Assembly: GCA_024509875.1 (NCBI GenBank)
Contig: JAMPIV010000582.1
Span: forward strand, 558,501 to 622,500
From: Oreohelix idahoensis
Taxonomy: Eukaryota; Mollusca; Gastropoda; Stylommatophora; Oreohelicidae
DNA length: 64,000 nucleotides
Direction: 5' to 3'
The stretch's first letter is position 1. Each line of letters starts with the position of its first letter. The translations under genes and the position numbers were made by a program. Below the pieces are notes generated by a model that did not search any database, had not been told where the DNA came from, and saw nothing but the letters and a program-made list of their open reading frames with translations. Shown here piece after piece: positions 1 through 11,359 of the stretch.

Positions 1-1017
1 CACCACACCTGTTAACATAAAAAAAAATTTGCTTGAGAAATGCATGATTTGTCTTATTTCACATCATATTCTTCTTGTCTCTGCTCCCCATCTTACCCCC
101 CTCTTCTATTATCATTCTGCTTTATCCTTCACGTCGTCTTTGTTGGAGCTAGTCCGCTCTTCTCCCCTTTCTTTAATAAAAACAACAAACTAAAGAATTA
201 TCCTATTATTCGGTTATTCTTGTATTTAGCTTGCCGTTGGTTTCACTGTTTTTGCGTTTACTAAATTACTCTCTATTTCTTTGATAAGATCTCTATTTTC
301 CCCATTCTTAAAGATCCATTTCTTTGCTCTCGTTCTCTAGTCTCGTTTGGTTGCCCTCCTGGTTTTATAAACATATTTATACCAGACCATAGGAATTGTT
401 ATATTTGGACAAGCGCCCTAATATAACCGACGTACCTTGTGTTTAGGTTGAACAAATCGTGCTTCACCAAAACCCAGTCAAAGTCATTTTTTAAAACAAT
501 CCTGGACTTAAATTCTCAGTGTATTATACATTGGGGTTCTTTTTTCCTTACCACTCTGGGTGCTTCCGTTCATGTAGAATGCGCAAGCAATTTTAGACAT
601 ACGACAGGAAACTGACTGTCTACGTCAGAAGATAATGACGTGAAACTGTGCTTCACTGGCGGCACGAACTGGTTTTGTTTTTTAATTTCCTGTGCAGAAA
701 CATTGACACAGCTCTTCTTTATCCCGCAGAAATCCTCACCATTAAACCGTGTACAGGCCAATAAAACGGGCAGCACGTAGAGCAAATTAAAGCCTATTCC
801 AAGCAGTTTTTGTAAAAATCTTAACTTCCGCTTTAAATACCACAACAGTGAATCACAGTAAATGTAAAGTGACTTCAAAAAGAAAGTTATTTGGTTTTTA
901 ATTTAGCACGAATGTTTTGTGAAATCCTTGGCAATAATGTGAGAAACATCAAATAGGCAGATGGGACCCAAAGATGCAGCAATAGAGAATGCAGTCAGCG
1001 ACCCATAGCTTGACTGC
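1..1017. other. No recognisable feature
   Basis: Low-complexity AT-rich sequence with pyrimidine-rich stretches near 60-330. The short open frames here have no recognisable motif and no retroelement signature. I see no repeat shared with the rest of the window. Confidence 0.5.
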
Positions 1018-1280
1018 TTGCATCAGGATCAGCGAACCAGAGCTGGTCAAGACCCTACTCCACCTCCACGTGGTGGTCCTGGAAACAGATTGCATCACTG
1101 CAGTCTGGCTGAGCGAGTAGGGATCGCAGTGGGAAGGCAAACCCGGTCCCAAAAAATGCCGTGCAGAAGTCGGATGTGTCGACCGAAAGGTGCAGATATC
1201 ACAGTTTAGGCGTAAACAGACACAGCGCAACCACCGTCCTTTTCAGGACGAACGAGGAAGAAGAAGAAATAGGCGGATGA
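1018..1280 (+). repeat. 3' end of a non-LTR-like repeat with GAA tail
   Basis: A short open frame runs to a stop at 1207-1209, followed about 45 bases later by the words TTTTCAGGACGAACGAGG and a (GAA)n run at 1257-1268. A similar AGGACG...(GAA)n ending occurs in reverse orientation near 13905-13930. A simple-repeat tail after the end of a frame is typical of 5'-truncated non-LTR retrotransposons, but no reverse transcriptase motif remains, so the family is unknown. Confidence 0.35.
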
Positions 1281-1318
1281 GATCTGGACTGCAGTGAAAA
1301 ATATACTGTTCAAAAAAA

Positions 1319-1331
1319 GAAACGCATAGCT
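1319..1331 (+). repeat. Left terminal inverted repeat of Tc1 element
   Basis: AAACGCATAGCTA, 13 bases exactly matching the reverse complement of 3063-3075. It lies just inside a TA dinucleotide and CTGTTCAAAAAAAG, as expected for a Tc1-type end. Confidence 0.6.
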
Positions 1332-1495
1332 ACTAAAGGCAAACACATAGCCATAATTTTGACATTCAATAACTTTTTTAATTTAATGAGTTAATTGTTC
1401 AAATTGCACACAAGAATACCCAAGGGTTCAACCAATCAATTGACAGTTGTTTTGCATCTGGGTCACGAGAGTTTTTTGGCTTACGGGCTTTCCCG

Positions 1496-2504
1496 TTAGT
1501 ATGGTGTGTGGCCTCCTCTTGCATCGATCAGCGACTGGCATCTCCTGGGCATGGATGCGATCAGACGTCTGATGTGGCCTGTGGGATGGCTGCCCACTCT
1601 TCCTGGAGTACCTGGAACAGATCACGACGATTGGCTGGAGCAACGTCTCGGCGACAAACACGTCTATGCAGCTCATCCCACAGGTGCTCAATCGGACTCA
1701 TGTCTGGAGACAGAGATGGCCAGGGAAGGGTGAGAATGTTGTTGGCAGTCAGGAACTGCGTGGTCAATCGTGCACAATGGGGTCTGGCGTTGTCCTGTTG
1801 AAACACAGACCTTTGGGCAGCCAAAAGTGGAAGGACATGGGGTCGAAGAATTTCATTGACGTATCGTTGCGCATTCAAGCCTCCTTCAATGTGCACCAAT
1901 TGACTCCTTCCGTTGTAACTGATCATTCCCCACACCATTGCACCTCCACCACCGTGCGGCGGAGCTTCATCAACGCAATTTTGGGCAAAACGTTCATTCG
2001 TCTACGGTAGACCCTACGCCGTCTATCATGATGCTGCAACAAAAAGAAAGATTCGTCACTAAACCAGACACGTCTCCATTGATTGTCAGCTGCCCAGGGA
2101 CGATGCTAGTTGGCCCAAAGAAGTCGATTTTGGCATTGGCGACGCGTAAGGACAGGTCCTCGGTGAGGTCGTTGTGCCCAAAGTCCAGCGTCATACAGTC
2201 TTTTCCGGACAGTTTGATCAGACACATGACGTCCTGCAGGCAATGACTGGGCAGTTGAGGAAGCTGTTGTAAACCTGTCTCTGAGGTGACGAAGCCGAAT
2301 AAAGCGATCCTCCGCTGCTGTTGTCACTCTGGGTCGTCCACTGCGATGCCGGTCTTCAACTGAGCCAGTGGCTTGGAACCGGTGCCAAAGTCGACTGATG
2401 GTACTCTGATGCACGTTTAGATGCCTGGCAACCTGACTTTGACTTTCGCCTGCATGTAGTCGGCCAATAGCAATGTTCCTTAAATTTATCGATAGAGACG
2501 CCAT
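1496..2504 (-). pseudogene. Tc1-type transposase, disrupted
   Basis: Reading down the minus strand from an ATG at 2504, the frame begins with a helix-turn-helix region typical of Tc1 (SQSQVARHLNVHQSTISRLW) and a GRPRVTT hinge. The first catalytic Asp lies in WFSDESF near 2057, the second in QQDNARPH and the Glu in SPIEHLWD, 34 residues apart, which gives DD34E. Breaks: an in-frame TAG at 2106-2108, a single-base shift between about 2020 and 1940, and another shift near 1562. The natural C-terminus appears to be the TAA at 1496-1498, in a shifted frame. It cannot make active transposase but could be mobilised in trans if its ends are intact. Confidence 0.9.
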
Positions 2505-2810
2505 AAATGTTTGCTTGAAAATGAACTGAATTTTTGTGTGTGTGAAGCGTTGTCCTTTTATAGGGTTTCAGTTGCGTAGTCAGTGAATAGTGTTCACCCC
2601 AAATTTTGTTGCTTTCACGTGCGCGCAACATGAGCTGTGGTCAAACATTGCGTCATAAACACTATTGACCACTGCGTTGTAACGATTACAAAAACGAACG
2701 CAATTCAGGTCAACACGTGCATTTGACACTGTAAAGAACATTTGAGGCTGGTTTTTATAAACCATAGCACCAAATTTTACATACAAACTCATAAAAACGC
2801 GCCCTCGGAT

Positions 2811-3270
2811 AGCCAGGATGCACATTTGAATTTTCCTACATTTGAATAAATTTAATGTGCATATGCCAGGGATGTTCACTGCAACTAAAAAACTAGGGGA
2901 ACGATTACAATTTAGGTCATACACGTGCAAACTGCGGCGAACATTTGCTGGTCTTTTTTTTATTTTCACTTCAAATCACTGTTTTCAAATCATAAAAAAC
3001 CAGTTGGGGACTGTTATGATTAAAACTTCATAACGATTGTGTCGATATCTAATTATTTTTTTTAGCTATGCGTTTTCAATTCATTTATTAATTAGTCTAG
3101 CCTATTTTTTTTAATAGTACCGGTATACCTACTTGGAAAAAAGTGCATATGCCAGGATGCACAGTGATTTTTTTTTCCTACTCGCCTATTTAGTATAAAT
3201 TTAATGTGCGACAAATTTGCTAATTTTCCTTTTCTCGACTGTTCTCTGCAACTAAATCTTGAACTAGGGG
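2811..3270 (+). repeat. Degenerate local direct duplication
   Basis: Sequence words recur in order in two blocks, 2811-2899 and 3150-3270: GCCAGGATGCACA, TTTTCCTAC, ATAAATTTAATGTGC, CTGCAACTAAA and AACTAGGGG. A 38-base fragment identical in kind to the start of the G LTR (3012-3050) sits between them. This looks like an old local duplication that included the target of element G. Confidence 0.5.
3063..3075 (-). repeat. Right terminal inverted repeat of Tc1 element
   Basis: TAGCTATGCGTTT, the reverse complement of the left repeat. Outer bases have decayed relative to the left end, so the boundary is approximate. Confidence 0.5.
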
Positions 3271-3272
3271 AC

Positions 3273-3914
3273 TGTTATGATTAAAATTCATAACGATTGT
3301 GTCGATATCATTAGGTAGCTCGACGGGGCTCCTTGTTTGTTTATTTTGTACGGAGTCATTTATTAATACAGGAAGTGACGTCATGCCTCTATGGTGTAGG
3401 TTGGCAGACGTGAAACTAGTAATGCAGAAGGCAGGGACTTCTACCTTTGTGTGTCATGGCGAGTGGACGCATGTTTGAGCTTCTGAAAAATACATAATTA
3501 TTATACATCCCTATGTTGTTCCATCCCTAGTACATCAAGATCTTCTGTGAGGTGTATCTAACTATCTTCGTTTAAAGGGAGTATGGATTCTCAATGTCGA
3601 GTGTGACAAATATAATAAAATGTGGAAATTGAAAAGGACAGTGTTCCAGACATGAACTGACTGCCTAGTGTTATATCGTCGACTGCATATTTTATGCCAG
3701 TTTGGTATATTGGCTTTAACTATACTGAATTTGGAGCAGCGTGAATTGTTAATAAAAAGTGTGTATATCGTCCACTTCGTCTTTTGTGGCTCAATTGATT
3801 CAAATCGATATTGGCTTGTTGCGGTGTCTACTTGTTCTACCCTAGAGGTGATCTTGGCCACAGGAACCATCCTGTTATTGCACATTAAGATTAACATCAA
3901 AACGACACGTAACA
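3273..3914 (+). repeat. 5' LTR of element G
   Basis: 642 bases, TGTT...AACA, more than 90 % identical to 10699-11354. It opens with the inverted repeat GTTATGA/TCATAAC (stem 7, loop 7). Target duplication GGGAC lies immediately upstream. Confidence 0.92.
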
Positions 3915-3921
3915 GCACAAA

Positions 3922-3945
3922 TGGGAGCCTCAAGCCGGGATCTGA
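3922..3945 (+). promoter_or_regulatory. Putative primer binding site of element G
   Basis: TGGGAGCCTCAAGCCGGGAT begins 7 bases after the LTR. Its complement ends in CCCA and contains a TTCAGATC-like T-loop, as expected of a tRNA 3' end. Which tRNA is not determined. Confidence 0.5.
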
Positions 3946-6900
3946 ACACGTCATTTTCAACTGTGTCAAGTATGCCATATGAATTTTCAAGTCGAAGGAC
4001 TGTTTTTTAGTACGATTACGATACCAGGCCGAACGTACAATTGTATCGTCTGCTGACCTGTGTGGGAATGAAAGAACATTAATTACTATTGAAATTTTTC
4101 GAGTATCTGCTTCAGAAGGTGAAGTTTATGGAGGAAGCAAGTTTGTCTATATAATTACGGTGCTACCATGCAGTTTTATGCCCGATGAAGGCTTACACTC
4201 AAGATTTCTTCACGAAGTTTATCAAGAGGACGACGTACAAAATGGCGGTCCTGTCCAAGTGCGCAGATTGTTGAATTCTAAGTCTAATCCTGATCGCAGC
4301 ACTGTTTTTGAATCGTCTTTTCCTGAGCCAGAGGTTGATGCCAGGAGGATTTTTTTTTTGCATAAAAAAGCAGATAAGTAAATTTATTGATTCATGCAGT
4401 GTGGGGCTTGAAGAATCTCTTTGGCAGAGTTCTTTCTTTTATATGGTATTTGTATTTCTGTATCTACACGTTTTGTGTTAGGGGGGTTGGTTGGTGGTAC
4501 CTATGAATTCATTATACTTCATTGACGGTCGTGAATTCTTAGGCGTTCTTTAGTTTTTGCATCTAATATTTTCAACTTAAGGGGCCGGCGAACATAGCTG
4601 TGTGTTACTGCCTTGAATGAATTAACCAGATTCATTATTTGTCTAGTTGTGAAGGTCCAGTAATTTTGTATTTATTGTCAAGTTAATTGTATTTTATTTA
4701 GTTTACTCTCCATTATTGTTTGTAAATTTGTTCATCAAATCTTGCTATACCTCAGTTATTAGATGTACTATATGTTGTGAAATTGTGCTTGTATTGTCAT
4801 AAGTGTGGTAGAGCCAATTTTTTTTCATTTTTCTACAATTCATACATTTCTGCCTTCGTTTTTTTCATTAGTATTTTCTTCGGTTGGCTCTTTCACTGTT
4901 AATCGGTAATCTTGTTGGTATCTCTGTGGTGAACTTCTAAATACAGTATCTAAGTTAGAATATAACAGTCTAGGGCATAAAGTCAAAGATAGGATAGTAC
5001 TACACATTTTCGGCGAGAATGGTAATCGTCGCCTACGCCTTCAGCGTATTATTTGATAACGCTTTGGCCGATCCAAAAAGGGTACCCTATTTTTCAAATT
5101 CGTCCTTGAGACAAACGTACCACTTTTCCAAGTTCAATGAAGTATTTCCTAGAATACATTGTAGAAGGGAAGGGGACGGATAGATAACCAACGCAAATCA
5201 CGTCTCACATTGTTTCTAAAAATAAAACTAACTTGCTAGCTTTGCCCTTAGGCGATTTTCAGAATACGAGGAAAACGTTAGAAAATGTGGACACTACGGT
5301 TAGAAAACACGCTTAGCTCTTATTGCGAATGACGTAATTCTAGACGCGTTACGAGAGACTCTCGTAATTAGCTTGAAAGTACATGGAAAAAGAATTGAAC
5401 AGGAAGTAGTTTAAAAATAAACAACTAACATAGAAAAAAGATAGAATTTTGAACCAAGCCACTTAGCCCCATAAAAATCATATATTCGTGTACCTGAAGA
5501 ATTGCTGACCAAGAATATGTTGTTAGGTATCTAAATAGTCCATTAAATAATCAAATATTGGTAATAATACATAGAGAATCGGAGATACTGTCAGGTCAAG
5601 TCATGTCTGCTTAGATTGGATAGCATATTTTTGGGGGGAAAAATTAGGTGAAAGAAAAGCTAAGATAGTACGATGAAGTAGATTGGATGAAATTTGAAGG
5701 AAGCCGAGATATTATTGGCTAACCTAAATATACAAATCTAGTTGGTAATAGTAACACAAAGAGGTTTGAGATATTTTAAAAAAAAATAAAGTTTCATTCA
5801 AAAAAAAGAGATGCTTGGTCTCATTGGCCAAAGCCTTTTACTTTGACGAAATAGTAAGCTGCTCGCTGCCATTTTTTCGAAATATTCTGAGGAACAAGCA
5901 GCGATGAGCAGACTTGTGCTTTGTTTTAAACTAACTAACAACGGAAAGCAGTCTGAACAGAGGCAGTGATGAAAGTGTGCCATATTCTATTGCCAAATTC
6001 ATCGTTACTTGTTTATATTTCCTTGATATATGGTAAGATTGATTTTATTGACTTTTTTATTAAAAAAGGGTTGTGTGAAAAAAGAAAAGGCCATGTAAAA
6101 GATTGTAATTAAATGGTTCCATGGCAGACTTAGGCATGGCCTAGATGTTGATCCATCATATAAGGGACTATCTAAGAATGTTTAAAACTACAGGACTATA
6201 TATATATGATGGTCATACAGGAACATTACACCTATCTTATTGCATGGAAAAGATTACTGCAGGAATGACAGAGGCGTAGCATCCATTAGGGAAGAGAAAA
6301 GAAAACTGGTACAATTTGTTCCATCAAACTAAAGTGGAGAAGCAGAGTTGTCAGAGAGAGCTGACCATGTTCTTTTGTATTGAATGTATGTTTACATGTA
6401 AATTAGGAGGAATTAGTTTGATATTAAGACAGAACCATAACTTGCGTCGACAGGGGTTCCTGCTGGCACTTGTCTGGTGCTGGTACTCGATGATAGAGAA
6501 ATTCAGCACGATTTCTAAGAGTCTCTGGCATCTGCTTGTATAAAAGAAGTTCAAGACCAGAGGAGACTGAATTGTTTGGCCAAACCAACTACAACTGCTG
6601 TGATTCCAGGATCCAGATAAGTGCAATATCTGGCCTGGGACAACTTATCACGAATAATGAAAAATCTCCTGTATAGACAAAAACGTTCCTCCAAAAGACT
6701 AACATAAACAATTCTAGTGAAACAAAAGAACATTGGGATGATGTAAATCCCCAACCTGCATCTCAGTACCAGTAGTTAAATAGAGTAATTATCATCAACT
6801 TGAAAATTTGTAACAATGTACTATGGACATATTGTCTGTTGTATGTAAATGTTGTTGCTAATATTGCTCACATATTGAATATATATATTATTTGAATTAT

Positions 6901-6960
6901 TATTTGACAATTTGGAGTCACATAATAGTGAATTATGACTTAACTGGACTATTTTGTTAA
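3946..6960 (+). other. Non-coding 5' interior of element G
   Basis: About 3 kb between the primer site and the gag-like frame. Short frames (for example 4160-4381) show no recognisable motif. This is long for a gypsy leader, so it may include captured or inserted foreign sequence, but I see no internal LTR or inverted repeat that defines one. Confidence 0.5.
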
Positions 6961-8454
6961 GTTTGGAAAGAATGTGGATTGGAGGGAGAAGCTCTAAAAA
7001 ACTTTGCTACCTCTGAGCGTGAAAAGGAACTGAACAAATTAGACGACATAGCACGGGCGGATATAGCCTTCCGCAGGTCAGTTGGATTTAAAAAAAAATT
7101 GTGGGATTGTGAGGATAAAGTGGCAGTCCTAAAACTAGATAATAGGAAACTTTATGATCTCAGTACTGGCCAGAAAAAGGAACTAGAGGATGAGGTAAGC
7201 TCATTACAAAAATTACTTGACAAAGAAAGGACTGTCAGTGGTGAACTTGATAAGCTTAATACAGCTTTAGAGATAGACTGTCATGCACAAGTGGCTCAGA
7301 TTCAGGAGCTGACGTCTGAGGTTTCTCTTTTGAGATTGAAGGTTGATGCCAAAGTAGTGACAGACCGGGACATGGAATATTCTTGGAGTCAGTTGGAGAG
7401 TAAAGTGGCAGCATTTAAACTTGAAAATCAAGAACTCAGATGCCTTCAAAATCAACAGGAAAATTTGACTCTTGATTAGGTAGCTACCTTTGAGGCATTA
7501 CTCATTGAGGAAAAGAGTACAAATGTAAACTTCGAAGAAGTTAATAAGAGGCAGAGTGAAGAAATTGCACTCAAGGTTTTGGAAATTCCTAAATTGAGAA
7601 AAAGGGTGGATGGTTTGCTGGATGTTGTGTTACACAAGAATATGTTGTCAAAATTAGTTATGAAAAACCAATTGTACAACATGCCAGTGGTACCAATTGT
7701 GATACAAACAGGTCAGCACGACCTGAAAAAATAAAAATATCATGTCGAGGCAGATACAACGTCCCTCGACATCACTCTAATGCCAGCAATTTTTCCTGTC
7801 GAAACAACACTGCCTTCTCTGGGAATAAGTCATGGAGACATGCTCACAGATGACGTCGTCCAGGGTGACGCAAAATGTACTAATAAGAGTCTGATTGGTA
7901 CACGTAAAGTTGATGATAATGTTAGTACAAGCTTACCTGATCATACTAAAACCATTACATCTGAAGAAAAATGTTTACCTATACCTTATAAGCGGTTGTC
8001 TACCACATGCTCCAAACCTACAGGCTCGATAAGGGATAGGCATCATACTCAGTTCAATCAGTATGATACATCATATAAGAAAGATACGACATCCACGAGA
8101 AAGATAAATGACAATGGTTCTCATTTGACAATGGGTGCGTACCACCCCTGCTCACAGTTTCGTGAAAATAGGATGCCTTATGGTGGCAATAATGCATACT
8201 AACGCACCGTACTAGTGCAAAATCTGCCACCCGGCACTACATGGCAAGCACTGGGTGACTTTTTCCAGTTCACTGCTGACGTGAAATTTGTACCTCTTTT
8301 GCCTATCAACAGTTTTGATGATAGGGAGACAATTATTTATTTTTACTCCAATGTGGATGCACGCATGGTCGTCGATCTTGATAACAGTGCTTACTTTCGA
8401 GACCATTGTCTTGATGTACAATTGATACATGATTCTGTACCACACAGATTTTAA
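6961..8454 (+). pseudogene. Gag-like frame with coiled coil and RRM-like domain
   Basis: A single reading frame is open from 6961 to 8454 except for in-frame stops TAG 7477-7479, TAA 7732-7734 and TAA 8200-8202; no frameshift is needed. The start, KECGLEGEALKNFATSE, resembles the N-terminus of B gag (KDSGLEGEAANLF). A heptad-rich coiled coil follows to about 7680, then a Ser/Thr/Lys-rich linker, then an RRM-like fold at 8212-8442 with an RNP2-like VLVQNLPPGTTW and an RNP1-like TIIYFYS strand. A coiled coil followed by an RRM recalls LINE-1 ORF1p, and would be unusual for gypsy gag. No capsid-like major homology region or zinc knuckle is visible. It could instead be a captured host fragment. 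Confidence 0.6.
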
Positions 8455-8639
8455 GGCGTTCATGTGCACATTTTTCTTCCATCATCCTATGTATTTCAGT
8501 TATTGACTCTCTCACTTACTGGTAGTATGTCTTCATATATTTTGCAACTTATTTTGCTTCGCATTATTTCAGTTTATATTTCAGGTATCTCCTTGAGAAC
8601 AAGTTCAGAGGCTTCCTGTACTAATTATTCTTTCCACAG

Positions 8640-9254
8640 GTTTACAGTCTGTTGGGTCTTGTTGGATTCTATGGGAAATTTTTGCCTTATGTTTCAGAAA
8701 TTACTTCAGTTCTGTCTTCGTTATTAAGAAAGAACTCCCCAAATAAGATTGTTTGGTCCCTTGCATGCAATGTGTCTTTAAATTTATTAAAGGCTAACTT
8801 TTCCAAACCACCAATTTTAAGATTGCCTGATACTCGATTTCCTTTTCTCCTTAGAGTCGACGCCTCTGGAACGGGAATCGGTGGTACACTTATGCAGGAA
8901 TTCGATGATTGTCTACATCCAATTCTGTATGTCAGTCGCAAATTGACACACAAAGAGCAAAAATATCCTATTGTGGAACGTGAACTGCTTGCTGTTGTAT
9001 ATTGTTTTTCAAAACTCCAGAGGTACCTCAGTGGAGCAAAGTTTGTCTTGGAGACAGATCAGAGGGCTTTGTCCTATCTTAAAACGGCAAAGTTTCGTAA
9101 TGAGAGGGCTGCCAGAGCATCATTTGCGCTCCAACCCTACGACTATGTCATTCGTGCAATCAAGGGCAGTCACAACGTGGTCGCGGATGTATTGTCCCGT
9201 TGTGTAAAAGACTCCTTATCACCCGACAACTCGGCAAATACAGCTACCTTGTGA
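8640..9254 (+). pseudogene. RT thumb and RNase H of element G (partial pol)
   Basis: The frame opens as VYSLLGLVGFYGKFLP, the standard junction after gypsy RT palm, and runs through RNase H: Asp in LRVDASGTGIGG, Glu in IVERELLAVV, Asp in LETDQRALSYL, ending VVADVLSRC and a stop at 9252-9254. The upstream RT including YxDD is missing; sequence just before 8640 ends TTCTTTCCACAG, which looks like a splice acceptor. RNase H would degrade RNA in the RNA-DNA hybrid during reverse transcription. The part that remains is unbroken, suggesting a deletion rather than slow decay. Confidence 0.88.
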
Positions 9255-10668
9255 GGTTACAGCTATCCTATTGACTGACCATCACGTGTTGACCCGTGTA
9301 ACATTGCACTTTTAGGAACTTTTTGCCTGACAGTGCTGATTGTGACGGGAATTTCCGGATTTATTGCTGCTGTCCAGGGATAGAATGTACAATGAGGAAT
9401 GCCAACGCTGAGAACTAACTTGAATTTTCTCATCTGAAATTGAAGGACATTTCTCTTACAGTTATTGATCGGTTCACTCGGCACCTGATGATGATGAATG
9501 CTGATATCGCTAATTTCGAGTTGTAACTCTTTTTACTCAGCGCATTACGTGGATGTCTTGTACCTTATTAACAGTTGTCATACTCGGTTTATGTACAAAC
9601 ACACACACACACATTCATTAATAATCTAAGAATTGTGACATTCGGATATTTTGAATACAAAATCTTGGTTTATTCGATTATTTGAAACTGCGTCTACACA
9701 TTGAGGGACATAACTCGAGATTGCTTCGCATGGTCAAAGGGACGTAACTACGGAAATACTATCGTGCCTTTTGTTGGGCAGATAGCATTGTTACTTTTCA
9801 TGAATTTAGAAAGGAACATACGATAATATGGCAGAGAATCATGGAAATGAACTTTGTGCTTAATTTGTAATATTTTCGCTGGACGTTAGTTGTGTATTAT
9901 GTCACTAGTGTGCATAATACTATTACACTACAAATTTTAACTACAGTGCTTTAGTTAACTGTTAAGCAATTTTAATTCGCGAGGTAAGATTCGGTCTTTG
10001 ATACAAGACATTACTAAACCCACACTAATTATTGAGTGAACATTTTGAAGATTATCTAGACTATTGTCAATTTGTACCATACATCAGCGTATTCTTACCT
10101 AATTGCACACACAATTTCGTTAGGTGCAAGATAACATTTTTTTAATTGACACCACAGTACAATTGTTCTGACAAGAACTTAAGATGTACACATGACTTTA
10201 ATCTTTTAGCGTACGATGTTGCTTTCATTCACTTTACTAACATGATTGTCTGCCTCGTGTCATCTATTTAAGCTTTTACATATTTGTTCATTCTTTAATG
10301 CTTTGGATTATTGCTGTTGCTCAATAAGTTAATTAATTGACAACTGATACGGGGCTTGAATAATAGATGGTATTGGACGGTGTGAGGTATGTGAGTGCAT
10401 GTATTGCTACCATCATTGTTTTTATATGTTGAGTACAATTAGTTATGGCGACCTCACATTGCTGTTAAAAAGGAATGGGTTCAACGTAGACATTGGCTTT
10501 GGTATTAACCATCGACCACAATTTTAGTGTTAAATTGCCTACCCTAGGGCAAAAACCTGGGTGCTATGCTATTTTGTGCTTACAGTGAAATTTGATGTTA
10601 CCATATTTCACTCTTGTGATGTTATACTCACACCACGGGAAGAATGAAATCTTTGTTTTCATTTTTTT
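9255..10668 (+). other. 3' untranslated interior of element G
   Basis: About 1.4 kb without a plausible gene between the RNase H stop and the polypurine tract. It contains a short (AC)n run near 9598-9612. Nothing else recognised. Confidence 0.6.
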
Positions 10669-10698
10669 TGGGGGGGGGGGGAGGGGAGGAAGGGGTAA
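10669..10698 (+). promoter_or_regulatory. Polypurine tract of element G
   Basis: An uninterrupted G/A run (12 G, then AGGGGAGGAAGGGGTAA) abuts the TG of the 3' LTR, the usual plus-strand primer position. Confidence 0.85.
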
Positions 10699-11354
10699 TG
10701 TTATGATTAAATATATAACGATTGTGTCGATATCATTAGGTAGTTCGACAGGGCTCCTTGTTTGTTTATTTTATACGGAGTCATTTATTAATACAGGAAG
10801 TGATGTCATGCCTCTATTTTGTAGGTTGGCAGACGTGAAACTAGGAATGCGGAAGGCAGAGATCGTCTTCAGGGACTTCTACCTTTGTGTGTCATGGCGA
10901 GTGGACGCATGTGTTTGAGCTCCTGAAAAATACATAATTATTATACATCCCTATGTTGTTCCATCCCTAGTACATCAAGATCTTCTGTGAGGTACATCTA
11001 GCTATCTTCATTTAAAGGGAGTATGGATTCTCAATGTCGAGTATGACAGATATAATAAAATGTGGAAATTGAAAAGGACAGTGTTCCGGACATGAACTGA
11101 CTGTCCAGTGTTATATCGTCGACTGCATATTTTATGCCATTTTGGTATATTGGCTTTAACTATACTGAATTTGGAGCAGCGTGAATTGTTAATAAAAAGT
11201 GTGTATATCGTCCACTTCGTCTTTTGTGGCTCAATTGATTCAAATCGATATTGGCTTGTTGCGGTGTCTACTTGTTCTACCCTAGAGGTGATCTTGGCCA
11301 CAGGAACCATCCTGTTATTGCATATTAAGATTAACATCAAAACGACACGTAACA
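10699..11354 (+). repeat. 3' LTR of element G
   Basis: 656 bases, ending AACA before the downstream GGGAC duplication (11355-11359). It carries a 13-base insertion relative to the 5' LTR, near 10859-10873. Confidence 0.92.
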
Positions 11355-11359
11355 GGGAC

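Larger units (their letters stand above)
1305..3076 (-). mobile_element. Tc1/mariner (DD34E) DNA transposon, broken
   Basis: The transposase remnant (1496-2504, minus strand) lies between inverted copies of AAACGCATAGCTA at 1319-1331 and 3063-3075. A TA dinucleotide (1303-1304) precedes the left end. The family mobilises by cut-and-paste into TA targets. The right end lies about 560 bases upstream of the transposase start, farther than usual, and this arm contains other repeated sequence (2811-3050), so later rearrangement is likely. The element is certain; the exact ends are not. Confidence 0.7.
3273..11354 (+). mobile_element. Element G: internally deleted gypsy-type LTR retrotransposon
   Basis: Two direct LTRs (3273-3914 and 10699-11354) begin TGTTATGATT and end GACACGTAACA, and are flanked by a perfect 5-bp duplication GGGAC (3268-3272 and 11355-11359). 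A G-rich polypurine tract precedes the 3' LTR. The interior holds a gag-like coiled-coil/RRM frame (6961-8454) and only the end of pol (RT thumb plus RNase H, 8640-9254). Protease, integrase and most of RT are absent, so the copy is non-autonomous. The LTRs differ at roughly 20 sites plus a 13-base indel, so it is older than A, B and C. Confidence 0.92.

Noticed and set aside
3668..3982. Frames 3562-3990 and 11008-11374 in two copies
   Set aside because: They are the two G LTRs; duplication is explained by the LTRs.
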